Below, piece after piece: positions 10,614 to 20,458 of a stretch of DNA of 64,000 nt (position 1 is its first letter; each line of letters begins with the position of its first letter). A program made the translations under genes and the position numbers. This DNA is from Gamsiella multidivaricata (lineage: Eukaryota > Mortierellomycota > Mortierellomycetes > Mortierellales > Mortierellaceae). The notes beneath the pieces were generated by a model. It made no database searches. It was not told where the DNA came from and saw only the letters and a program-made list of their open reading frames with translations. The stretch covers positions 1 through 64,000 of the forward strand of contig NW_026251715.1 of NCBI RefSeq assembly GCF_025024155.1, in the 5' to 3' direction.

Positions 10614-12427
10614 AAGTCCAGGAATATCAATCCAGGCCTAATATCAACGCTTCTCCTCGCCGGGGATCCTTTGTCGGCGATCCGACCGATGGAGACGTTA
10701 CGTTTGAAGCGCAATTCCAAGGCAACATTTGGTCCGCATGTTTTGTCGCGCTTGTATTTCATAACATACCAATAAAACCCTCAATTGGATTCACTGTAAA
10801 GAAAAAAAAGGGCTGTTATACAAGAGCTTTTTGTGAATTTGAGGTTGTGTCAAGAGATTGCTGCGCCCAAGATCTTCATGATCGAGGGGAGGAGAGAGAG
10901 GGGGCCCCCTGGCCGGTTACAAAGATGCTCCTGAAACATGGCGCAGTTTTGGTTTGTGATTCATTTCAGGGTTTATACCCTCTTTGTTATGGTTGGGGCT
11001 ATTTCCCCCAATTCTGGGTTTTTCTATTTGGTGTTCTTTTTTTACCACGGAGCGGAGGGGCGGCACATAATGGGGCCGCTGGTTTTACGAATGAATGGAG
11101 GAGGGAGGGGACCACAACGGTTTTCGTGCTTGTAGTAAAGTAGTCTTACGCGCTTAAAAAGTTCGAATTATCCAATAATGTCTTTTGTTCGGAAACAAGG
11201 TTTATGCGTCGGCCTTTGTTCTGTTGTGTGTTGGTGTTGTTGGTGATGGTGATAATAATGATGATGCTGCCTGCTGCTGCCTTTTTGCATCCGTCGCACC
11301 GCCTCAAATGCACAAATGCAAATGCAAATGCAAAATGTAAAAAAAAGTATAGTAAAGTAGACGATATTGAAATGAATGCATAGTGCAGATGTATTTTTAT
11401 CAGTTCTGTTCATAGAAAAAGAACAACACTCACTCTTACATACATGATCCCCCAAACTGGATCTTCCATTGTCAGGCGCAGACGTGTGCGAAAAACACTG
11501 CCGATCATCCCCAGTCCCTCGTGGTTTTTTTTTTTTATTCTTTTTTGTATAGAAGTTGTTGTATGAATTAGTGTCTAATTGCATGGTCAGATGAGCAAAG
11601 GAAATAGGAGAGAAAGAGAAGAGAGAGAGAAAGAGGGCAGATTGGATGAAGTGAATGACGATGGGATAGGTTTTTTTTGTTGTTGTTGTAGAAGAGCATG
11701 AAGGTGTTAGAAGATGAAGACGACGATGACGAGGATGACCTCGCATTTGTCAGTCCTTTGCTACGGAAGGAAGACGCTCAAGGACAAGGTCAAGGTCAAG
11801 GAGAGAAGATAGAGACGAAGGGGCTCAATTGGCTTGAAGACAAGTTTATTGGGACACAAGACCATGCCTATGATGATCTTGACAAGAACTATGGCTATGG
11901 CTATACTATGGCTATGACTATGGCTATGACAATGGCTGTGGCAATGGCTGTGGAGGAGAAAGGAAAAAAAAAAAAAAAAAAAGAAGTGCTCTCTTCTTTG
12001 AGAGAGAAGGAGGAGAAGGGAGGGAGCGAGAGAGAGAGGGAGATGGGAAATAGGAACAAAACAAGTGAGCCCTTTGATGCGCGCTGTCTGCACATAGTCT
12101 ACATGTCAACATGTTAACATGCTACAGAGCCAGTAGTCAGAGGATTGTTTGTTCGCTCATTCGACATTCCATTCACTCTGCCCCACCACCGCCATTCTCC
12201 TCTTTCGCACTCTTCCCTTCATTCGTCCTTTTTTCATCTCTCTTCTCTCTTCTTCTCACACACATTCTTTTCATTCTTTCCCTCCCAAACAGCCTGAACT
12301 CCACCTCTGCTTAAACCGCGACCAGGAAGAGACATATTAAAACCATATCCATCGATAATATATATTTTTTTAATAGCAGCCAGTCCCTAAATAACCACCA
12401 CCCACAACCTCCCACTCCTTTCCCTCG

Positions 12428-12461
12428 TATCCCCATATCCCCATATCCCCATATCCCCCTA
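12428..12461 (+). repeat. 8-bp tandem repeat (ATATCCCC) in the MSS4 leader
   Basis: Four copies of a C-rich octamer in the pyrimidine-rich region about 200 bp before the ATG at 12652. Confidence 0.8.
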
Positions 12462-12651
12462 TCGGGATCTCCTCTCTCTTTCCTCTCTTTTCTTCTCCCA
12501 TCCGTCGATCCCCTTCCCTCACGCACATTAATCTCACGACCACCAGCAACGACAGCCACATCCATCTCCCCCCATCCCCTCCGTCCTCCCATCCTCCATC
12601 CCCCATTCCCATCCTCACCTTCATCCTCATCCACCTCCTCCCTATCGTTCA

Positions 12652-15600
12652 ATGCACACGGCCCACGACGTCAATGTTACAACCACATCAACACATCCTG
12701 CCATGAACACAACCACATCCCCCTCCAGCCCCACTCCCAACATGGCCACTCCTGCCAACACTAACGGCGCCAGTCTCACCAAGGGCACCATGGGCGCCCA
12801 GGGCTTTTACAGCGACCTCCTGCTCGACGACACCAACGACACCGGCGTCTTTTCCTCCACCACCTTTGTTGCCCAGTCCATCAAACAGGGCGTCCAAAGG
12901 GTCTCTGAGGGCACTCAGACCACCCCCTCGCTCGAGGGCCCTCCCCCTGTACAGCAACCCCTCCAGCTTCAGCCGCCCCAGCAGCAGCCACAGCAACATC
13001 ATCTCACCAACACCCAGTCCATCCCCACCTGGCCCTCAGGCACCGTCGCCCGGTTCCATGTCCTCTCTCCAGAACAAAAGCAGCTCCTGCAGGTCCAGCC
13101 CGGCTTGTCATCATCGTCATCCCATTCCAATCCACCGTCCATCCCCATCTCTCACTCTGTCGGTGCAGCTGGTGCTTCTCCTGCTCTAGGCAGCAACAAC
13201 ACTGCCGCCACAGCCTCATCCATCCATACTCCCATGACGCCTCCGAGGATATCCTCACTCGCCCCCAAAAGCAATGGCTCGCACTTCCCATACCATCAGC
13301 AGCAGCAGCAGCAGCAGCAGCAGTATCAGCACCACCAGCAGCATTCGCCGCCTCCATCACCCCCAACCGTATCGGCAATCGCTCCTCACCAGCAGCAGCA
13401 GCAGTCCGTACACCTCAACGGTGGCAACACCTATAGCAACCTCAATGGCACCGCTAATGGATACCACTTGCAGAGCCAGCAACAGCAGCCAGCCTTTACA
13501 CTTGAACCCTCGCCGACACTTAGCACCACGGAGACCTTTCCCGCGAGCTCGGCAAAGTCCGCCTCGCTCTCCTCGCCTGCATCTTCCATCTCTTCTCCCG
13601 TCGGTGCAGCCTCCCAGCCCACGCCTGTTGATCTCGCCCTCGCTGCACTCTCTTCCAGCACACCCAGACCTTCTACTTCCACCATGTCTTCGTCTGCGAG
13701 CACACCAACCAATCGTCCTCGACCTTCCAGTTATGCCCCCATCAAACTCACCAACGTCTCTTCGACCGTTGCCAACATGACCACGCTTGCAACCCTGCCA
13801 ATACCTCCGGCCTCTGCCACTTCACCCACTTCTGCTTCTATTATCACTGCCACTTCCGCGAGCTATGAGGACCGTATTGAGCCGCTACAGCAGCAGCCCA
13901 CTGTGTCCACTTCTTCGGATTCAGACCTTCAACGCTCGCCTGCCTCCAGCTTAAGGCCAAATATGTCAATCTTTTCTACTGGCTCCTCCCTAGGTGCTGC
14001 AGGTGCAGGAGGTGGCTACCAGTCGCCAAAGGCGGGTTCGCCCGGTCCCTTTGGTCCGCCCACCCGTGCCTCAACCATGGACTATCGTAAAATTCAGCCC
14101 GGGTCAACGTTGCTTGGCGATTCGCCAGCATTCCCGTCCACGGCCAGGCAAGAGCAGCAACAGCAACAGCAGACTGATCCTCAGGCTGAACATTCCAGCA
14201 AGGCGCGTAGAAGACAGATTTATCGTCGCAACACGTATTCTGCTGATCTGGCGTCAACTTCGTTCCATCGCTCCGATGATGAGATGGAGATGGACGAACT
14301 GGAGGAAGCCCGCCGGAGGATGGATGTTCTGAAGAAGAGCAGCAGCCGACGCTTCTCCAAGCGCAGGAAGGACGACGATACCGATCGCGTCCTGATCGGC
14401 ACACGTATCGGAGAGGGCCATGTTAACTATGTTCTTATGTATAACATGTTGACCGGCATCCGTGTCAGCGTAAGTTGCAACGTCGTTGATCCCTTTTTTT
14501 TTTGCTGTTTGTTGGTCGTTGGCGTGTGGTGCAGACTTGATTCTAATAGAAACCATTACTGTTTGTCTTTTTTTGTTGTTATTGTTGTTGTTTTGTCCTT
14601 GCAGGTCTCTCGATGCCAGGCAAAGCCGCAGCGGCCCCTGGTGGACGAAGACTTTACTTCTGCTCACAAGTTGGCATTCGATATGTAAGTTGATCGATTG
14701 ATTCCCGCTCTTGTCCTGCACCTTTTTTTTTTTTTTTTTTTTTTTACATTGATGAACTGATATATGTATGGGACGTATCCATCTATATTTCTCAATAGCA
14801 CGGGTAATGAATTGACGCCATCGTCCAAATACGATTTCAAGTTCAAAGATTACGCGCCCTGGGTCTTCCGCAACCTGAGAGAGGACTTTCACATCGATGC
14901 GTCCGACTACTTGGTATGGCTCATTTATACGGGTTGTAATATACTGACAGGATGATCTATCGGGAATTGTTTTACAACATCAATTTTTGTCAAAATGGTT
15001 GAGCCCAGCAGGCGGAATGGAATCGGCACATCATCGATACAGTGCAGAGGGCACATTTTTTTTTTATTGTTTGTGGTACCAAAGCTCACAGGAACCGTGG
15101 CCCTTGATATCAGCCAGCGATGTGTGCGGCACTGACAGGGCAAATGTTGAAAGCAAGGACAAGACCTGGATAGCAGGGCCTCTTTTCTCTCTTCTTCTGC
15201 TTCATTTTGCAGATGGATGTTTTGTTTAGTAAAGTCGTCTGCATCAGCAAGCAAAGGAATCAGGAGACGGCGGGGTAGTTGGGCGGGATGGGCTGTGAGG
15301 GCATTTCTATTTTCGCAACATTTTATTTTTTATATTTCTTATGGTGCTTGTGCTCCTGTTGCGCGGAAGAAAATAAGGGAGCACTCCTTCTGCATGCATG
15401 CGCCACAGAATGGGACCATGAGAGCCTTGGATTCATACAGATTGCCTGATTTGTGCACATGGAAAGTAGGTTTCACACTTGCAGCTAACACCTTGTGCAT
15501 TTCCATCTTCATCCCTCTATTGCGAATGACCTCTGTTTGTAGGTGTCTCTCACTAGCAAGTACATCTTGTCTGAGCTGGGATCGCCAGGAAAGAGTGGAA

Positions 15601-16864
15601 GTTTCTTTTACTTTTCCCAGGACTACCGATTCATCATCAAGACCATTCACCACTCAGAGCACAAGTTCATGCGAAAGATCCTGAAGGACTACTTCAACGT
15701 AAGGAAGATGGGCCATGAACGTTGTACCCTTTCCGAAACCCGATTTGCTTTTTTTCAAACTTACGCGTCTTTTTTTTATATTTTTATCTTGCGTGTCCAC
15801 GCTAGCATGTCAAACAAAACCCACATACGCTTCTCTGCCGTTTCTTTGGTCTTCACCGTGTCAAGCTGCCCCATGGACGCAAGATTCACTTTGTGGTCAT
15901 GGGCAATGTCTTCCCACCCAACAGGGATATCCATGAGACGTATGACTTGAAGGGATCGACATTAGGTCGCGCCATCAGCGACGAGGAACTCAACAACAAC
16001 CCGCGTGCCACACAAAAGGATCTCAACTGGGTCAACCGGAATCGTAAACTCGAACTGGGACCGGTGAAGCGACATTTGTTTGTGGAACAGATGAAGCGGG
16101 ATGTAGAGCTACTGGCACGACTCAACATCATGGATTACAGTTTGTTGATTGGTATCCACGATATCGAACGCGGTAACAAGGACAACATTCGAGACAATAC
16201 TCTCAAGGTGTTCCACGTAAGTTTTTGATACAGCCACTGTTTCCATTGACTAGGATTTGAAAAGCATCAGGTTATTGTACTGACTGGACGATCCCTCTTG
16301 TTTTTCCTATTCCTGTAATTAGCCCGACACGAAGAAACAACTGGCGAGAGAGCCGTCAAGGCGGGACAAACGCGAGAGTAAGGTCAATGCGCTCAGGATG
16401 GCTGTCAAGGAGTCGGATCCAGTTGCAATAGGACCGTCAGCACTACCGTCGGACTCGTTTTCAGAACGAAGGCACTGTATATTCTACGCAGATGACGGAG
16501 GCCTATTATCAACAAACGAGCAAAATGAACAGGGTCAGGATCTATATTACCTGGGAGTCATCGATATTCTAACGCCGTACAATTACGTCAAGAAGATCGA
16601 GCATTACTGGAAGAGTCTTTCTCAAGACAAGGTACGCCATGTTGTTGCGTCTGTTAATTTTTTCTATGGATAATGTAAATGTGTATGAACGTTATGCTAA
16701 TGATCGTTTCCATTTTTATCTTTTGGTGAAAATAGCACCAAATTTCGGCTGTAAATCCGAAGGAGTATGCCCAGAGGTTCCTGAGTTTTATGATCCACGC
16801 CATCAAGGTCAACAATGATGTGATGGAGGTTCTGGAGGAGAAGAGTCATCCGCACTCTGAGTAA
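12652..16864 (+). CDS. MSS4: Phosphatidylinositol-4-phosphate 5-kinase
   Basis: Type I PIP kinase making PI(4,5)P2 from PI4P, normally at the plasma membrane. Seven exons (12652-14469, 14605-14684, 14799-14913, 15543-15698, 15806-16216, 16323-16631, 16736-16864) give 1005 residues. Residues 1 to about 550 are disordered, rich in S/T/P/Q with glutamine runs. A basic stretch ([27 protein letters not shown]) precedes the kinase domain, about 585-1000. Kinase motifs: [10 protein letters not shown] (glycine-rich loop), [36 protein letters not shown] (catalytic loop) and the activation loop [20 protein letters not shown]. The Glu in KKIEH is what type I enzymes carry for PI4P preference. Intron 3 is long (629 bp). 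It is longer than yeast Mss4 (779 residues) because of the N-terminus. The ATG at 12652 is the first in frame. Confidence 0.95.
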
Positions 16865-16943
16865 AGGCGACTTGCAACAGACAAGGATTGGTCATGGAGG
16901 TATTTTTTTTTATATCGGAGCTCAGGAGGCGACACATGTATAC

Positions 16944-16987
16944 TGTGCACAGCACAGCACAGCACAGCACAGTACAGCACAGTACAG
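16944..16987 (+). repeat. (CACAG)n pentanucleotide array
   Basis: About eight CACAG/TACAG units, 80 bp after the MSS4 stop. Confidence 0.85.
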
Positions 16988-17715
16988 TGGGAGAGGGATA
17001 GCAAAATAACATTGAGGATTCGAGAACAGAGGATGCGATTGGGCATCATCGACAATATCGCTTTCAGGAAACGCGAAAAAGAAAAAAAGGAGAAAGAAAG
17101 AGAAAAAGGAAAAGAAGAAACACCCACTTGCACACATTGACACGCCCTCACATCTTGCGAAACTACACCCGCAAACCATAACACAAAAACACAAAAACAC
17201 AACACAAAAACACAAAACACAAAAAGCGATCAATCGACTGCTCCACCAACCCCAACCCAACCGAGAAGCAAGCCAGGATGACAGGGGGGAAGCAATCTTG
17301 CTCCTCTATGACACTCAGCTCCTCAACTTCTTTGACGACCTCTCTTTTTTTTCCTGTAATGATATTTCTCTTAATGACCCAACTCTCGTGTCAGCATAGG
17401 GATTTCTTTGTTTTCTTTTGTCTTTTCTTTTTTTTTCTTCTTCTCCTTGTAGCTTGAAATGCGTTTTTTTGTTGTTGTCAGCCGCACCTTTTTCCATCTG
17501 TTCTTGGTGTTTTCGATTTAACGACCTTTTTGCCCCTCCTGCCCTGTGCGCTCCTATTGTGCCGGACCCTGAGCTCCTTTTTTCTCTCTCTATCTCTCTA
17601 TCTCTCTCTCGCTCTTGCGCTCTCTCTCTCTCTCTTTGCTATTTTCTTGTTCACTTTCGCTCGTCGTTCTTTTTTTTTCTTCCTTCCTTTTTTTACTCAT
17701 CCACGACATCTCCTT

Positions 17716-17742
17716 CCCCCCCCCCCCCCCCCCCCCCCCCCC
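17716..17742 (+). repeat. Homopolymer C27
   Basis: Twenty-seven consecutive C (G27 on the other strand), about 150 bp beyond the HIS7 stop. Confidence 0.9.
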
Positions 17743-17890
17743 TTTCACTTTTCCCACATACACGCTTAGAATTTGTAGACTAGACTTCATCTCGCATTAA
17801 AAAAAATTTTGCCTCGAAATAACAGAAAACATGATCATTTTATATATTTTTAATATGCAAGATAAAGAGAAGAAAAGAAAAGAAAAGACT

Positions 17891-19902
17891 CTAAACGGCA
17901 AGGGGAGCGTCAATACTACGGATGCGGACGCCGTTCTGCTTGAGAGTGTTCTTGACGTCCTCGAGGGGCACCTCTCTCCTATGGAAGATTCCAGCAGCCA
18001 ACGCAGCCTCGACTCCGGTCTTCTCAAAGACATCGACAAAATGCTGAGGCGCACCCGCACCAGAGGACGCAATGACAGGAATACGGATAGCGTTCCTGAC
18101 ATCCTGGATCAAGGCCAGATCGTATCCTTGCTTCATACCGTCCTGATCCATCGAATTCAACAAAATCTCACCCGCACCCAAGGCCTGACAGGCGACCACG
18201 AGCTGAAGCACGTCCAGATCTCGGCCCTCACGTCCACCGCTCACGGTACACTGGTACCAGCAATACTTCTCGCCATTGGGGCCCAGCTGAAGGGGCTCGA
18301 TCACATGGTGTGTAGGCGCATCCGCGGGAGTGTTGACATAGACCTTCTTGGGATCGACCGAGATGACCACGGCCTGAGATCCGTATGCATGCGCAATCGT
18401 CTCAATCGCGCTCGTCCCGTCGCCCTTGCCGCCAAGGGCATAAAACTTCTCGGCCGCATAGACCGCATCCGAGCCAATCGAGACCTTATCGGCGCCGGAT
18501 CTGAAATACTCGCCCGCGACCTCGAGCGCCGGGTGGAGCTTACCATCGGGATCGACCACGTCCTTGATCCCGCCTCCGATCGTCAACGGCACAAAGACCG
18601 ACTCACTCGTCCGGCGCAGGACCTCGAGCATGGGCATGTCCAACAGAGGACAGTTCCTGAACGATGTGATGTTCAAGAACGTGATCTCGTCCGCACCCTC
18701 CTCAAAATACCGCCGCGCGAGTTCCACGGGCTTGCCCAGGTTACGGACATCACCCGATCCGGCACCATCGGCCTTCTGCTCCCGAACATCATACTGGTCT
18801 CCCTTGGTGACGACCAGATCCCCCTGATCGTTCGCCCGGACATCCAGGCAGGCGACAATCCGTTTCGTGAATTCGTCGACCGAATTTGGGACCGCATACT
18901 CTGGCGCCAACAACGACAACGCCCCGGGGATCCGTCTATCCTGTCCGATCTGGGTCCTCAACAGCTCCAGATCCGCCTCGGCCCCCATCCCGGCCGTCCC
19001 ATCCAGGAAGGCCTTCAAGACATTCACGCCCGCAAATCCCGATTTCTCTGGATGGAACTGCGTACAAAAGATATTCCCTCTCCTCACGGACGACACAAAG
19101 ACCTCATTCCCATACTGGGTCGTCGTCAGCGCCCATTCCAGAGCCTCGGGACTACCTTCCTTCCAGGGGACGGCAAAGGAATGGACGAAATAATAAGCCC
19201 GGTTCTGTTCGAGTCCACATTGTGCAGCTCTGTCGAGTCCCTGGATCGATCGAGCAGTGTTCCAGCCCATGTGGGGGACGGCCTTATCGGTGGATTCGAA
19301 AAGCCGGACACGACCGGGGATGATACCCAAGCCTGGGATCGAGGGGGTTTCGTCCGAGCCCTCAAAGAGGGTTTGCATGCCCACACAAATCCCCATGAAC
19401 GGTTTGTTCAGGCTGAGGTATTGTTTCAGCGGTTCCGCATAGTTCTTGGTGTGCAACGAAGTCATTGCGCTGCCGAACGCGCCTACTCCTGGGAAGATTA
19501 GTTTCTACATGAGGGGGGAAAGGGAAGGTGAGGAAAAGGAACAAGTAGGAAAAAAAAAAAAACAAAAAAAAAAAAAAAGTAAAAAGGACGTTAGAGATAG
19601 TCAGTCAACCTAAGATGAGTGAAAAAAAAAAAAAAAAAAAAAAAAATTCTCCGACTGGTTGGCTTCCTGATTTCATATCTCTGCCCCTGCTCAAAAACAG
19701 TTACAGCAAACCGAGACAGAGCGTAAAGAACAAGAAGAAGACAGAGAAGAAGAAAAATAACAACAAATAAAGAACATACGTCGGCTTTGAGGATATCCGA
19801 GGGATCCTTGACGAACGTGATATCATGGCCTAGCTTCTTGACCGCGTTGACCAGACTCCGGACGTTGCCTGCACCATAATCCAGTAGATATGTTCCTCCC
19901 AT
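17891..19902 (-). CDS. HIS7: Imidazole glycerol phosphate synthase, HisH-HisF fusion
   Basis: Bifunctional glutamine amidotransferase/cyclase of histidine synthesis. It converts PRFAR and glutamine into imidazole glycerol phosphate and AICAR. Two exons, 19902-19780 and 19504-17891, give 578 residues (yeast His7 has 552). The amidotransferase half starts LLDYGAGNVRSL, carries the nucleophile Cys81 in GICVGMQ and the His-Glu pair in FHPEKS. The cyclase half starts at about 240 with IVACLDVRAND (catalytic Asp), then DEITFLNIT, VPLTIGGGI, VVISVDPKKV (second catalytic Asp) and ILLNSMDQDG. The 275-bp intron is full of A/T homopolymers. The start is the first ATG, immediately before the conserved N-terminus. 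A TGAGTCA site lies about 290 bp upstream, consistent with general amino-acid control. Confidence 0.98.
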
Positions 19903-20458
19903 GGCTATTATTCTTTTTCTATAATGGTTTCTTTAAAAAAAAAAATGGGTTTCTCGAGGCCTTGGATGTGGGGGGGTGGCAGAGCTGTGTGGGTCAGAGT
20001 GTGAGGAGAGGAGAGGAGAAGGAGGAGAAGAAGGATGGAGAGTGAATGAGAGGTGTGGAATGAATGAAGAAAGAAGGGAGAGAGAGAGGGAGGGAGAGGA
20101 GTGAGGAGGACAGTTCACAGAACGATGTAATGAATCAGGGACCAAAGAAAATATTATTATTTTTCGCAGTCAGCCCCCAGCGACCACTCAGCTTGAGTCA
20201 CCGCCCCCCGTTATCCACTCCCCATTCCACCCAGTCTTCAGTCCTCAGTCCTCAGTCTTCAGGCCATTCAAAGGCCCTCCTGCTAACTAACCGGGGTGGA
20301 GGGGCCGTTTTTTATATATATATATATATTTTTTTTAGCATTATTTATTATTTATTATTATTACTATTATTATTATCGGCATTAGAGTATTATTCAAAGT
20401 ACATGTCTCATCCACCCCCAGACAGCCTGGCAGACAGATCTCTCTTCAATGACAGCGA
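19903..20458. other. Region between HIS7 start and 5-phosphatase 3' end
   Basis: Contains the presumed HIS7 promoter: GA-rich sequence 19990-20110, a TGAGTCA at 20194-20200, and a (TA)n tract at about 20312-20329 followed by A/T-rich trinucleotides. No ORF is supported. Confidence 0.6.
20194..20200. promoter_or_regulatory. Candidate Gcn4/CPC1 site TGAGTCA upstream of HIS7
   Basis: Perfect match to the bZIP site TGA(C/G)TCA, about 294 bp upstream of the HIS7 ATG. Histidine genes are classical targets of general amino-acid control in fungi. The assignment is by consensus and position only. Confidence 0.5.

Larger units (their letters stand above)
10398..12651. other. Intergenic region between Argonaute and the PI4P 5-kinase
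   Basis: About 2.25 kb dominated by simple sequence: (CAA)n, an A/G-rich 43-bp tandem repeat, GA-rich stretches, a CTATGG-type repeat at about 11890-11950, and a pyrimidine-rich leader before 12652. The longer ORFs are low-complexity translations of these repeats. I see no supported gene. Confidence 0.6.
16865..17890. other. Convergent intergenic region, MSS4 and HIS7 3' ends
   Basis: Low-complexity 3' flanks: a CACAG pentamer array (16944-16987), ACAAAAAC repeats (about 17180-17222), CT-rich tracts (about 17580-17640) and a 27-base C run. No gene is visible. Confidence 0.6.

Noticed and set aside
10355..11143. 262-codon + ORF after Argonaute
   Set aside because: It overlaps the last Argonaute exon and is mostly poly-Gln and Lys/Arg from the CAA and A/G repeats.
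17418..17800. Ser/Leu/Pro-rich ORFs near the C27 run
   Set aside because: They derive from CT- and C-rich low complexity between two convergent 3' ends and show no domain.
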